From Gordonibacter sp. An230 (GTDB lineage: Bacteria; Actinomycetota; Coriobacteriia; Coriobacteriales; Eggerthellaceae): DNA of 64,000 nt. A program made the position numbers and the translations under genes. Positions 24,894 through 33,365 of the stretch are shown here, piece after piece. A model generated the notes under the pieces. It made no database searches, was not told where the DNA came from, and saw only the letters and a program-made list of their open reading frames with translations. Positions within the stretch are counted from its first letter, which is position 1, and the number at the start of each line of letters is the position of its first letter. The stretch is from NCBI RefSeq assembly GCF_002159915.1, contig NZ_NFJP01000014.1, positions 1-64,000 of the forward strand, in the 5' to 3' direction.

Positions 24894-26542
24894 GACAGCA
24901 TCTCGTTCACGCGTCGCTGCACGATCGAGTAGTAGGAGCCCAGGCGCCGCTTCCGTTCCTCGCCGTTGCCGTAGTCGCCCCGGATTACCGCGCGCGCCAT
25001 GGCGTCGACGTCCATGGAGGTCGTGCCCGCGCCGGAGGCACCGAGGATCTCGTTCACGCGCTTCTGCACGGCAGAGTACCTGTCGCCCAGGCGCCGCTTT
25101 CTCTCGTCGCCGTTTTCGAACTCGCCGGCGATGACGCGCCGCGCGAGGGCGTCCACGTCGTAGGAGGAAGAGGACGAGCCGCCCGAGAGGATCCGGTTGA
25201 CCTCCGCCTGGACCTCGTCGTACCGGCTGCCAAGCGCGGCCCTTCGAGCATCGCCATTGCCGAAATCGCCTGCGATGACCCTCGCCGCAAGCTCTGACAC
25301 GTCGCCGGAGGGCGCACCAGAGCCGGTAGGGGTTGACGCGCCCCCGGTGTCGGCCTTGCCGTTGTAGTGGAGGATGCCGTCCCAGCTGCCGGGATAGTAG
25401 TCGTGGATCCAGCTCTCGCGCCCGGTCTGGTCGCCCGGCTCGCCATCGATGCCGCCGGTCTCGCTGATGCTGAACTCGCCCAGGAGGTCGGCCGTGCCGT
25501 CGTTGCGGATGCACATGGCCGTGTGGTGCTCCTCTTCGAGGTAGATGTCGCCGCGCGAGGCGTTGAAGCTCATCGGCTTCCACGAGAAGAGGCCAGAGCC
25601 CACGAACATCTCGCGCATGCCGCCGGTCCAGTTGTACCGGGTGATCAGGCCGTCGTAGGGAGAGCCCGCGAGCGCCAGCTCCCAGGCCTCGCACACCGCA
25701 CTGGAGCAGTCGCGGTCGCCCTTGGTCACCTTGATCGTGCCCGCGTCGGTCTTCACGTTGCAGTGCCCAGAGGTACCATGCCGTCCTGGCTGCGAGTACC
25801 CGTGCTCCGCGCACGTGCAGAGGTGCTCCATGATCTGCGCCGCCACGTTCGCCCTGCTGATCGCCACTTCCTTCACCTCCTTGGTGCCAGCGGAGGCGCC
25901 GGCAACCGCGCAGAGCCCCCGCCAGTCGTCCTTGGTGCCGTAGAAGAGGTCGAGGTCCAGGTGCCCGCCGTATCCGGGGATGCGACCCGTGCCGGTGTAC
26001 TGGAAGATGAGAGGATCCTTCCAAGCCCCGAAGTCCCAGCCGTCGGTCCATGGCTCGGATAAGAAGCCCGTCTCCTCGTAGTTGGGGTACTGCGCCACCC
26101 ACAGCGGGTACGTCTTGGCCACGCTCGACCAGTCGTAGGAGAAGAGCACGCTCTTGCTCGTGTAGATGCCGGGCGTCACGCCGGTCTTCGCCTTGACCCT
26201 TTCCAGCCACGTCTTCGCCCAGGATGGCCCCAGGTTCAGCGCGTCCGCCTCCCAGTCCAGGAACGGGATCGCCTTGCCGGTATAGGGCTTGAAGGCAGAA
26301 ATGAAGTGGTCAGCCTCGGACTCAGCCGAGCCCTCGTACCCATGGTCACGCGCGTAGTGGTAGCAGCCCAGGAGCTTTCCGGCCGCCAGCGTCTCGTCGG
26401 CGTGCCGGCGGAAGCACTCGTTTGAGTAGCCTGCGCCGCCGGTCGCCTTCACGATCACGAAGTCGCAGCTCCCCATGGCCGAGACGACCAGGTCGTCCTG
26501 CCAGGAGCTGATGTCGATGCCGTTAAGCCCCACGGATCTCAC
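24890..26542 (-). CDS. lys: Endolysin: GH25 muramidase, cysteine amidase-like domain, three Cpl-7 repeats
   Basis: The protein has 550 aa. Residues about 5-200 are a GH25 muramidase (GIDISSWQDDL, FVIVKATGGAGYSNE, FLDWEAD carrying the catalytic Asp/Glu, WVAQYPNY). Residues about 235-395 contain DRDCSSAVCEAWE, which fits an NlpC/P60 or CHAP-like cysteine amidohydrolase. Three copies of a roughly 42-aa Cpl-7 (CW_7) repeat follow, each with ARxVIxGDFGNGxxRRxxLGxRY and ending in VNxxL. It would degrade the host wall at lysis. Its start overlaps the holin gene, and its stop overlaps the 48-aa gene. Confidence 0.9.
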   Translation of the reverse strand: MRSVGLNGIDISSWQDDLVVSAMGSCDFVIVKATGGAGYSNECFRRHADETLAAGKLLGCYHYARDHGYEGSAESEADHFISAFKPYTGKAIPFLDWEADALNLGPSWAKTWLERVKAKTGVTPGIYTSKSVLFSYDWSSVAKTYPLWVAQYPNYEETGFLSEPWTDGWDFGAWKDPLIFQYTGTGRIPGYGGHLDLDLFYGTKDDWRGLCAVAGASAGTKEVKEVAISRANVAAQIMEHLCTCAEHGYSQPGRHGTSGHCNVKTDAGTIKVTKGDRDCSSAVCEAWELALAGSPYDGLITRYNWTGGMREMFVGSGLFSWKPMSFNASRGDIYLEEEHHTAMCIRNDGTADLLGEFSISETGGIDGEPGDQTGRESWIHDYYPGSWDGILHYNGKADTGGASTPTGSGAPSGDVSELAARVIAGDFGNGDARRAALGSRYDEVQAEVNRILSGGSSSSSYDVDALARRVIAGEFENGDERKRRLGDRYSAVQKRVNEILGASGAGTTSMDVDAMARAVIRGDYGNGEERKRRLGSYYSIVQRRVNEMLS

Positions 26543-26765
26543 CCCTCGGGATCTCCGGCTTGTCGCCGTCGCCTCCGCCGAGAGCCGCCATGACCGGCGA
26601 GAGGATCGCCATCACGAACGCCACGACCAGTGCCCGCAGCGTCGGGTCCAGGATCGCGTAGCCCAGGATCAGGTCGATGTTGGCGATTACCACGCCCAAA
26701 ACCCCCTGCACGATCGTCCGCGCCAGCCTCCACTGCCACTCGTTGCTTGCCAGAAACTCGCTCAT
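26523..26765 (-). CDS. Phage holin
   Basis: The protein has 80 aa with two hydrophobic segments (TIVQGVLGVVIANIDLILGY and ALVVAFVMAILSPVMAALGG) and a charged C-terminus (GGGDGDKPEIPRGE). This is the layout of small class II holins. It overlaps the endolysin gene by 20 bases and starts two bases after the XhlA-like gene ends. Confidence 0.8.
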   Translation of the reverse strand: MSEFLASNEWQWRLARTIVQGVLGVVIANIDLILGYAILDPTLRALVVAFVMAILSPVMAALGGGDGDKPEIPRGEIRGA

Positions 26766-26766
26766 C

Positions 26767-26985
26767 TCATGCCACCTTCCCCTTGATCTCCTCGATGTCG
26801 TGCTTCGCCACGGCCATATCCTGCTCGAGCCGGTAGGTGCGCTCCAGGACCTGGTTGTGCTTCTCGACCTTTGCCGTGAGGGCGTCCAGCTTGACCTCCA
26901 TGACGGCCCTGCTCTTCGAGTTGGAGAGGATCACCCCGACGAGGGTCACCACCCCCGTGATGCACGCGACGATGATTGACTCCAT
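26767..26985 (-). CDS. XhlA-like hemolysin/holin-associated protein
   Basis: The protein has 72 aa. An N-terminal membrane helix (IIVACITGVVTLVGVILSN) is followed by a coiled-coil-forming region (EVKLDALTAKVEKHNQVLER) and a charged tail. This matches XhlA-type proteins of Gram-positive phage lysis cassettes, although the helix is N-terminal here. It is the first gene of the lysis operon. Its ribosome site lies in a 13-bp hairpin (26991-27029). Confidence 0.7.
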   Translation of the reverse strand: MESIIVACITGVVTLVGVILSNSKSRAVMEVKLDALTAKVEKHNQVLERTYRLEQDMAVAKHDIEEIKGKVA

Positions 26986-26990
26986 AAAGA

Positions 26991-27029
26991 ACTGCCTCCC
27001 GAGATCGACTGTTGTCCTCGGGAGGCAGT
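26991..27029 (-). promoter_or_regulatory. Hairpin burying the Shine-Dalgarno of the lysis operon
   Basis: A perfect 13-bp stem (26991-27003/27017-27029) has, on the minus strand, CGGGAGG in its 3' arm, 9 bases before ATG 26985. The arm is followed by TCTTT. It could hold lysis-gene translation low, or terminate upstream transcription. Confidence 0.6.
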
Positions 27030-27039
27030 GTCCAACCTT

Positions 27040-27046
27040 GTCACAA
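27040..27046 (-). promoter_or_regulatory. TTGTGAC motif, site 1 (lysis module)
   Basis: TTGTGAC on the minus strand, followed by AAGG, lies 55 bp upstream of the XhlA-like start. It is one of five such sites before late modules. Confidence 0.4.
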
Positions 27047-27050
27047 CTTG

Positions 27051-28427
27051 CTAGGCAGCCGTCAGATACCCCGGCGTGCTCGCCGTGTCGATCCGCATGT
27101 ACGTGTAGTTCGTGTTCGAGCTAGACCATGCGGTCCCGTTGCCGCCGACAAGCGAGCGGCAGTTGTAGAAGCACTGCATGCCGCTGATGCCGCTCGAAGG
27201 CAGCGCCCAGCTCGAATCCGCGTAGATCGTCGTCAGGCTGCTGCACCCCGAGAAGCAGTAGAACAGGTCCGTGAGCGTGGACGGGTCGAAGCCCCGGAAG
27301 TCCAGCTCGGTCACCGCGCAGGAGCTGAACGTGTAGCGCATCGAGCCCACGTTGGCCAGGTTGCCGAGGCCCGTGACGGTCGCCAGGTTCGTGCAGCTGT
27401 AGAACAGGTAGATCAGGTTCAGAGCGGCGAAGGAGCCCATGTCGCTCGCGAAGTGCACGCTCGTGAGCTGCGGGCGGTTCGTGCTGTCCCAGGGCGTGAA
27501 GCCCATGCCCGTGTACTTGCCGATCGCGCAGATCCGCCCCGTGGCCAGGAGCTCGCGCGTGGCGTCCGGCGTCGCGGTCGCCGTGAGCACGGCCTGCCCG
27601 TCCGCGTAGAAGTGCCCGTAGAACCACGTGCGGCTGTCCGCGTTGGGGTTCGTGAGCACGCCGCCGGTGCCGAGCTTGCACACGCTGCCCGCGCTCGTCG
27701 ACGTGGGAACGTAGCCGTCGGTGCCGCCCACCAGGCGGCTGCAGCCGTAGAACATGGAGCCCGAGCTCGTGATGGCGTTCGTGAAGCTCGTGGCGTAGAT
27801 GGTCTCCAGCTTCCCGCAGCTCGTGAACATCTGCGTGGTCGTCTTCACGCCGGAGAGGTTCTCGAACCCGCGCACCTCGGTGCACTCAGAGAACGAGTTG
27901 AACCAGTACGCGCAGTTGGTCAGGCCCAAGGGACCGATGGTGCTGTCTATGTAGACCTTCCTCACCAGCAGCTTGATGGAGTCGTAGGAGCGTGCGCTCG
28001 CGGACGAGTACCCATCTGGGTCGACCTCGAAGACCTGCACGATGCGCCCGCCGGTGACCGACGTTCGCCGTTCGTAGTAGTTGATCTCCAGCGTGCCGTC
28101 GTCGAGCAGCAGCGCGCGGATCTTGTAGCCCACGTCCCACTCGAGCGCCAGGATGGCGGCCGCCATGTCGCCCGGCTGGTAGAGCGTCGAGAGCCCGTTC
28201 TGCCCGCGTATGGCGTCTGCGATGTCCGAGAAGACCGACTCCGGTAGCACGCCCGATTCCAGCTGCATGTAGGGCTGCGCCTGGTAGTTGCCGGCGTCGG
28301 TGCCGTCGAGGGCCGCCACCGCAGCGGCCATCTCGCGCGGCTTGTAGAGCGTGGCCACGCCGGCCTGGTATCGGATAGCGTTCGCTATGTCGGTGAGTAT
28401 GTGTGTGGAAACGGTACCTACGGCCAT
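27051..28427 (-). CDS. Phage tail-tip protein with BspA/DUF285-type LRRs
   Basis: The protein has 458 aa. Its start overlaps the previous gene's stop (TGATG). The first about 95 residues contain two copies of a helix-rich motif (ILTDIANAIRYQAGVATLYKP and VFSDIADAIRGQNGLSTLYQP) typical of phage structural proteins. The rest consists of DUF285/BspA leucine-rich repeats: MFTSCGKLETIYATSF, MFYGCSRLVGG, LFYSCTNLATVTGLGN, CFSGCSSLTTIYAD. Its position after the baseplate fibre suggests a receptor-binding or surface-binding component. The host surface protein at the prophage edge uses the same repeat family. Confidence 0.8.
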   Translation of the reverse strand: MAVGTVSTHILTDIANAIRYQAGVATLYKPREMAAAVAALDGTDAGNYQAQPYMQLESGVLPESVFSDIADAIRGQNGLSTLYQPGDMAAAILALEWDVGYKIRALLLDDGTLEINYYERRTSVTGGRIVQVFEVDPDGYSSASARSYDSIKLLVRKVYIDSTIGPLGLTNCAYWFNSFSECTEVRGFENLSGVKTTTQMFTSCGKLETIYATSFTNAITSSGSMFYGCSRLVGGTDGYVPTSTSAGSVCKLGTGGVLTNPNADSRTWFYGHFYADGQAVLTATATPDATRELLATGRICAIGKYTGMGFTPWDSTNRPQLTSVHFASDMGSFAALNLIYLFYSCTNLATVTGLGNLANVGSMRYTFSSCAVTELDFRGFDPSTLTDLFYCFSGCSSLTTIYADSSWALPSSGISGMQCFYNCRSLVGGNGTAWSSSNTNYTYMRIDTASTPGYLTAA

Positions 28428-29950
28428 CAGAACTCCTCTTCTTCGAGGTTGGCAATGGCGGCGATCGCGTCGTCCACGTACTGCTTGGTGGCGTAGGCGG
28501 ACAGGTCAGGCGTCGTCCCCGCCGGCCCCTGCGGCCCCTGCGGTCCCGTGGCTCCCGTCTCGCCCTTGAGGTTGTGGAAGGCAAATGCGAACGTCCTGGC
28601 GGATGCCGTGCCGCCGAGCGTGACGTTCACGGAAGGCGTGCCGGTGGACGAGTCGACGGTGGCCGAGGCGCCGGTGATGGTCGCGTCCGCGCCGTCGTCG
28701 CCCGTATCGCCCTTGGGTCCCTGCGGTCCCGTGGCGCCGGTCGCGCCGGTCTCGCCCTGCGGCCCCGTCTCACCCTGGGGGCCGGTCTCGCCCTGGATTC
28801 CCTGGATGCCCTGCGGTCCGCGAAGGTCGGCCGAGCTCGTGCCCGACGCGCTCGTGACGGTCAGCACCGAGCCGCTCCACGAGTGCGTGCAGGGGGTGCC
28901 GTCGGCGCCGGCAGGCCCCGTCGCGCCCTGCGGTCCCGTGTTGCCGGTGTCTCCCTTCGGTCCCTGCGGGCCAGTGTCGCCGGTATCGCCCTTCTCACCC
29001 TGGGGACCCTGCGGCCCAGTCGGACCGGTCGCGCCGGTATCTCCCGTGTCACCCTTCGGCCCTTGCGGTCCCGTGGCGCCAGTCAAGCCCTGGATTCCCT
29101 GCGGTCCCTGCTCTCCAGTGTCGCCCTTGGGCCCCTGCGGTCCAGTCGCACCTGTGTCTCCCGTGTCACCCTTGTCGCCTTTCGGACCTGTCAAACCCTG
29201 GATGCCCTGCGGTCCCTGATCTCCCGTGTCGCCTTTCGGGCCCTGGGGACCGGTCTCTCCCGTGTCACCCTTGTCGCCCTTCACGCCCTTGGCGACGTCG
29301 GCAGTCGTGGTGCCGTTCTTGTCGGTGATCGTGATGGCGCAGCCGCCCTCGGTCTGCGTGACGGTGGCCGTCGGGCTGAAACCGTCCGCGCCGTCGTAGT
29401 CGCCGCGCTGCGCCGCCGCCTGGATGGCGGCAGCCACCGCGTTCGCGCTGTCGGCAGCGTCCTCAGCGGCCTCGGCCGCCTCATTGGCGGCATCGGCAGC
29501 CTCGTTGGTGATCTCGATAGCGCCCTCGTAGCGCATGATCGTCTCCACGAACAGGGTGAAGCCGTCCTCGCTCTCGGTGCCGCCGATGATCACGGGCTCC
29601 ACGCGGATCGTGAACGCCCGCGTGCTGATGCTCTTGCCCTCGTGCGTCACCATGAACTGCGCGTCAACGGCACCCTCGGCCTCCTGCATGGCGGCCGGAT
29701 AGTACACGACGAACTGCCCGAGGGACGCGTCGATCTCCGTCATCGGCTCGCACCCGCGCGTGCCGGCCATCTTGTGCCGCCAGAGGAAGTAGACCTCCGC
29801 GCCGGTCAGGTCGGCAACCGCGCCGCCCTGTCGGACGTGCAGCTCAAGGCCGCGCCCGTTCGCATCGGCAGGCGACGCCACCAGGAAGTCGCCCAGCCGC
29901 TCGTCGGCCGAGTCCCATATGATCGTGTGAAGTCCGTACCCGTCGAGCAT
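28427..29950 (-). CDS. Baseplate upper protein with collagen-like repeats
   Basis: The protein has 507 aa; GGAGG lies 5 bases before ATG 29950. Residues about 10-120 resemble the BppU N-terminal domain ([39 protein letters not shown]). An Ala-rich helical stretch follows (about 145-180). Then comes a long Gly-X-Y region ([19 protein letters not shown] and similar, about 215-335 and again about 370-400), a beta insert, a [10 protein letters not shown]-type segment and a C-terminal helix. The triple-helical shaft would link the tail tip to the LRR protein made from the next gene. Confidence 0.85.
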   Translation of the reverse strand: MLDGYGLHTIIWDSADERLGDFLVASPADANGRGLELHVRQGGAVADLTGAEVYFLWRHKMAGTRGCEPMTEIDASLGQFVVYYPAAMQEAEGAVDAQFMVTHEGKSISTRAFTIRVEPVIIGGTESEDGFTLFVETIMRYEGAIEITNEAADAANEAAEAAEDAADSANAVAAAIQAAAQRGDYDGADGFSPTATVTQTEGGCAITITDKNGTTTADVAKGVKGDKGDTGETGPQGPKGDTGDQGPQGIQGLTGPKGDKGDTGDTGATGPQGPKGDTGEQGPQGIQGLTGATGPQGPKGDTGDTGATGPTGPQGPQGEKGDTGDTGPQGPKGDTGNTGPQGATGPAGADGTPCTHSWSGSVLTVTSASGTSSADLRGPQGIQGIQGETGPQGETGPQGETGATGATGPQGPKGDTGDDGADATITGASATVDSSTGTPSVNVTLGGTASARTFAFAFHNLKGETGATGPQGPQGPAGTTPDLSAYATKQYVDDAIAAIANLEEEEF

Positions 29951-29979
29951 GCCGCCTCCAATCCTCGGGCAAAAGAGTA

Positions 29980-30004
29980 GGCCCGCGTCACAAGGACGCG
30001 GGCC
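29980..30004 (-). terminator. Terminator of the SDR gene
   Basis: A perfect 10-bp stem GGCCCGCGTC/GACGCGGGCC with a 5-nt loop is followed on the minus strand by TACTCTTTTG. It separates the Rrf2/SDR cassette from the fibre gene. Confidence 0.65.
29987..29993 (-). promoter_or_regulatory. TTGTGAC motif, site 2 (fibre gene)
   Basis: Minus-strand TTGTGACGCG lies 37 bp upstream of the fibre start. The same ten bases precede portal and TerS. Confidence 0.4.
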
Positions 30005-30038
30005 CGACGCTCGTGCGGGATGTGAGCCAGCTGCGGCG

Positions 30039-30671
30039 CTACTTGCGCACGACGCTGATGCGCTGGCGGATGTGGTCTCCGGACTCGATCTCGTCGACCA
30101 TGGCTATGGCGTAGTCGGCGTAGCTGATGACGGACTCGCCGGCCTCGTTGAGCGTCAGCTCCTCGCCGGCCAGGGTGTAGGCCCCAGTGCGCTCGCCCTC
30201 GGCCTGGAAGTCCGCGGCGGGCGAGATGAAGGTCCAGCTCACGTCATCGCGCCCGCGAAGCCTCTCAAGCTCTTCGCCCTGGGCGGCGGCCAGCGGCTTG
30301 AAGGCGTCGGGGAAGTCGGGGCCGTCGGCCACGCACGCGGTGTGCTCGGGGTTCACGTAGAGCGAGCCCGCGCCGCCCACGACGAGCAGGCGCACATCGG
30401 TGCCGGAGAGCACGTCGCACAGGTGCTGGCTCGTGGCCACGTGCCCATCTAGGGTCTCGGGCGCCCAGGCGCCGAAGGCGTCGACCACGGCGTCGAAGCC
30501 CGCCAGGTCCTCGGCCGTGATGTCCATGATGTCCTTCTGGACGGCCTTCTCGGCGGCCGTCTGGTTCTCTTCGCGCACGAACACGGTCACGTCGTTCCCG
30601 CGCTCCACGGCCTCCTTCACGATGAGCTTGCCGGCCCTGCCGTTTGCTGCGACGACTGCGATCTTCTTCAT
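30039..30671 (-). CDS. NAD(P)-binding SDR-type oxidoreductase
   Basis: The protein has 210 aa from ATG 30671, with GAAAGGGGC upstream. The frame extending to 30746 would cover the operators. It begins [18 protein letters not shown], a Rossmann fold with the GxxGxxG-type loop. [13 protein letters not shown] and [10 protein letters not shown] follow, as in atypical SDR/NmrA-like reductases. Such genes commonly pair with a divergent Rrf2 regulator and respond to redox or electrophile stress. It is not a phage structural gene; it is cargo inserted between Tal and the baseplate fibre. Confidence 0.87.
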   Translation of the reverse strand: MKKIAVVAANGRAGKLIVKEAVERGNDVTVFVREENQTAAEKAVQKDIMDITAEDLAGFDAVVDAFGAWAPETLDGHVATSQHLCDVLSGTDVRLLVVGGAGSLYVNPEHTACVADGPDFPDAFKPLAAAQGEELERLRGRDDVSWTFISPAADFQAEGERTGAYTLAGEELTLNEAGESVISYADYAIAMVDEIESGDHIRQRISVVRK

Positions 30672-30692
30672 GGTGGTGCCCCTTTCGTAGGT

Positions 30693-30801
30693 TGTAACCT
30701 TAACGCTTACAGCCTGTACTATGCCATGCCGCCGTTGTAATGTCAACGATTACATCAAGGGCGTCCACAACTCCTCCATAGTTGTAACACGTGACATTAC
30801 A
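30693..30801. promoter_or_regulatory. Three 19-bp Rrf2-type operators
   Basis: TGTAAC-N7-CTTACA (30693-30711), TGTAAT-N7-ATTACA (30736-30754) and TGTAAC-N7-ATTACA (30783-30801) share the consensus TGTAAY-N7-MTTACA. They are spaced 43 and 47 bp apart in the region between the SDR and Rrf2 starts, so one dimeric repressor could control both genes. Confidence 0.8.
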
Positions 30802-30842
30802 ACCAATGCGTGCTACGCTATCCCAAGAGAAAGAGAGGGATC

Positions 30843-31283
30843 ATGAGGTTCTCGTCCAGACTGCCGGTAGCCACCCACATACTGCTCTGCATCGCCCTGC
30901 TCGGCGAGGAGCACAAGACCACGTCCACGTTCCTCGCTGGAAGCGTCGGGGTGAACCCCGTCATCGTGCGCAACGTCCTGGGCCAGCTCAAGGCCGCGGG
31001 CCTCGTCGCCGTGGAGCCGGGCGTGGGTGGGGCGTCCCTCACCATGGAACCCGAGGAGATCACGCTGCGCGACGTGCTCGAGGCCGTCGAGGACGACACC
31101 GGCGTGTTCCACATGCACGAGCACCCCAGCCCCGAGTGCCCCATCGGCCGCAACGTCCACGCCGTGTTGGGCGCGGAGCTCGAGGCCGCGGAGACCGCCA
31201 TGCTGGAGAGACTTGCCTCCACCACCCTGGCCGACCTCGCGGACGAGACGCGCGAGCTCATCCAGCAGCAGGAGCAGGGCTAA
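30843..31283 (+). CDS. Rrf2-family transcriptional repressor
   Basis: The protein has 146 aa; GAGAGGGA lies 3-5 bases before ATG 30843. It opens MRFSSRLPVATHILLCIALL and continues with the winged helix TTSTFLAGSVGVNPVIVRNV and the wing GAASLTM-like GVGGASLTM, all typical of Rrf2. Two cysteine positions used by iron-sulfur members are not evident; one Cys lies in SPECPIG. It diverges from the SDR gene and ends tail-to-tail with Tal, their stop codons overlapping. It probably represses the cassette and responds to redox or metabolic signals. Confidence 0.9.
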   Translation: MRFSSRLPVATHILLCIALLGEEHKTTSTFLAGSVGVNPVIVRNVLGQLKAAGLVAVEPGVGGASLTMEPEEITLRDVLEAVEDDTGVFHMHEHPSPECPIGRNVHAVLGAELEAAETAMLERLASTTLADLADETRELIQQQEQG

Positions 31284-32500
31284 AAGTCCAGGTCCGCGAG
31301 CTCGTCCAGATCGTCGATCGCCTCGGTGACGGTCTCGGTCACGCGCTCGGTTGAAGCCGCGCTCGTCAGGTTGCCGTCGATGCCGACAACGTCGTTCTGC
31401 AGCGTGGCCACGTCGGCCGCCAATGCGCTCACCTGCTCGTAGTCGGCCTTCTGGACGGTGCCCACGGTCACGCGGGCAACCACCGTCTCGCCGAACGTGC
31501 GCACGCGCCGCACGATCCGTGCCGTCAGACGCCATTCTGGGTCACGCGACGTGTCGATCACGGCCACGGTGTCACCCAGCTCGGCGTCGTCGCCGTCGAG
31601 CGCCGCCACGTCGATCTCGTAGCTGACCTTGGGCTGCGTCGCCTCAGCCAGGGCCCGCCTGGTCAGCACGATCAGCCGCTCGGGCTCGGTCACGTCGGAG
31701 AACGTCACCTGCCCAAAGGAATGCACCCTGGCGGTGCGGTCCGCGTTCCAGCGACCCCAGACCAGCTTGGCGCTCTCGTCGGCCACGTAGTTCAGGCCGC
31801 CATTGATGTCCCCGAAGGTCAGCTTGCGCCGGTACCCGGCCTTGTAGTTGCCGTCCTCGTCGGTGAATGGCAGTCCAGCTCCAAACCCATACAATGCCGT
31901 GTACACGTCCTGCTCGAGCACCGTGCACGTACATCCGGCCATGTTCTTGCCGTAGGTGAAGCGCAGGCCTCGCCACTCTCCGCGCTCGTCGTCCAGGCGA
32001 ATCGCCCTCGATGCCACGCGCCCGTTCGCAACCGTGATGATCGGCGTAACCTCGCCGCCCCACACCTCGGCGACGCGGCGGAGCGCCCAGAGTGCGTTCT
32101 GGTGGTAGATGAGCGCCCCGGCGGTGCCGAGGGATGCGCAGTACGCAATCGACCATCTCGTCGGCGCGAGCACAGCCGTCAGCGCCTGCCGCGCCGTGCG
32201 GGAAACCAGCTGGGCCTCCTCGATGAAGTCGTCGAGCATCTCGCAGAGGGATGACTCGGCGTAGACGGAACAGAGCCCCTCCAGAGGCTCCTCGGTCCTC
32301 ACGACCACGTGCTCGCGCCAGGTCTCGCCGTCGAGCCACAGAAGCCGGTCGCCCTTGGCAGGCACCTCGTAGCTGCAGAACTCGAGCGTGTCCTCGCCGT
32401 TGAGCTCCTCGGTGTGCACGAGCTCGCCGACAACGCGAAGAAGCCCGATGCGCTCGTCCCAGCGGTCGAACCAGTAGAGCGTCGGCACCATGCTCGCCAT
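31280..32500 (-). CDS. Tail-associated lysin/endopeptidase-type protein (Tal)
   Basis: The protein has 406 aa from ATG 32500, which overlaps the Dit stop (TGATG) and has AAAGGTGGG upstream. The sequence runs MVPTLYWFDRWDERIGLLRV and then segments such as EEAQLVSRTARQALTAVLAPT and RRALAEATQPKVSYEIDVAAL, typical of prophage endopeptidase-tail (PblB/Tal-N) proteins. It would form the tail-tip hub. It is short for the family and ends in an acidic helical stretch, with no peptidase domain seen. Confidence 0.8.
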   Translation of the reverse strand: MASMVPTLYWFDRWDERIGLLRVVGELVHTEELNGEDTLEFCSYEVPAKGDRLLWLDGETWREHVVVRTEEPLEGLCSVYAESSLCEMLDDFIEEAQLVSRTARQALTAVLAPTRWSIAYCASLGTAGALIYHQNALWALRRVAEVWGGEVTPIITVANGRVASRAIRLDDERGEWRGLRFTYGKNMAGCTCTVLEQDVYTALYGFGAGLPFTDEDGNYKAGYRRKLTFGDINGGLNYVADESAKLVWGRWNADRTARVHSFGQVTFSDVTEPERLIVLTRRALAEATQPKVSYEIDVAALDGDDAELGDTVAVIDTSRDPEWRLTARIVRRVRTFGETVVARVTVGTVQKADYEQVSALAADVATLQNDVVGIDGNLTSAASTERVTETVTEAIDDLDELADLDF

Positions 32501-33219
32501 CACGCCCACCTTTCGGAGAAGCGCGTCTCCACGTAGGTGCAGTTGGAGGTCGAGAGGATCGCCTCGCCGGGGTCGAGCGCGAAGAAGTCGCTCGCAAGCG
32601 CCACGCAGTCACGCGCGTCCACGTCGTTGATGCGCACCGTCTCGCCCTGGCAGTCGACGACGACGGCCTCGCCGCCGGCGAACTCGTAGTCCACGCGGAT
32701 GCCGCGCCCGATCGCCGGCACCGACACCTGCAGGTAGGTGCCTGCAGCCGCAACGAGCCGGATCTCGGGCAGCGTCGGCCAGTTGCCGCCCACGTCGAAG
32801 CGGGCCGTGCGCTCGACGCGCTCGGCGCCCCAGCCGATGGGGTCGAACAGGGTGAACGTCAGCTGGCACTCGCCGTCCTCGAAGAGGTTCGACCAGTCGG
32901 CCGCGCCCACGAGAATCACGTCGCGGTACTCGATCTCCGGGTCATCTGGAAGTATCAGGTTCCCGCCGCCAGGCCATGACAGCCAGCGGCGCACCTTGGC
33001 CCGCATCTGCGCCATGCCGGTGAAGCCGGGGTTGTAGCCCATGTCCATGAAGAGCCGCACGGTCACGTCGACCGGCGGGATGTAGCCCGAGACGAGCAGC
33101 GCCCCGGCACGTCCGGGGACGCGCATGTACTCTGCGATGACGGGGTTCGCGGACCTCGCGACCACCTCCGCGCTGCAGACGTCGGAGAAGTCGTTGCCGG
33201 CGTAGACGATCGACCTCAT
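32500..33219 (-). CDS. Distal tail protein (Dit)
   Basis: The protein has 239 aa. The sequence fits the siphovirus Dit/tail-component family: RSIVYAGNDFSDVC at the start, RVPGRAGALLVSGYIPPVDV, the conserved WLSWPGGGNLILPDDPEIEYRD region (about 80-101) and a C-terminal beta sandwich. It should form the hexameric ring joining tail to tip. Its start overlaps the stop of the 49-aa gene (ATGA). Confidence 0.82.
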   Translation of the reverse strand: MRSIVYAGNDFSDVCSAEVVARSANPVIAEYMRVPGRAGALLVSGYIPPVDVTVRLFMDMGYNPGFTGMAQMRAKVRRWLSWPGGGNLILPDDPEIEYRDVILVGAADWSNLFEDGECQLTFTLFDPIGWGAERVERTARFDVGGNWPTLPEIRLVAAAGTYLQVSVPAIGRGIRVDYEFAGGEAVVVDCQGETVRINDVDARDCVALASDFFALDPGEAILSTSNCTYVETRFSERWA

Positions 33220-33365
33220 GCGTTGCCCCTCGCTCTCCCGTAGGAGGACGCCCGACGTTGCGACTCACGTGCCGCGCGGTCGTCCTTTCCGAAGGGCTTT
33301 GCCCGCTTCACGACGGGCTCGGGCGTGCGCCCCGCGCTATTGACGCGCCTGGTCTTGTCGCTCAT
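33216..33365 (-). CDS. 49-aa basic protein, translationally coupled at both ends
   Basis: It starts at ATG 33365, overlapping the preceding stop as ATGA, and ends with TGA overlapping the Dit start as ATGA. It is Arg/Lys-rich (MSDKTRRVNSAGRTPEP at the start, RRASSYGRARGNA at the end) and probably disordered. It occupies the slot where major tail, chaperone and tape-measure genes normally lie. The function is unknown; the double overlap is strong evidence that it is translated. Confidence 0.6.
   Translation of the reverse strand: MSDKTRRVNSAGRTPEPVVKRAKPFGKDDRAARESQRRASSYGRARGNA

Noticed and set aside
27012-29980. Long plus-strand open frames opposite the tail-fibre genes
   Set aside because: They mirror high-GC codon bias and the collagen repeats of the true minus-strand genes; no starts or domains.
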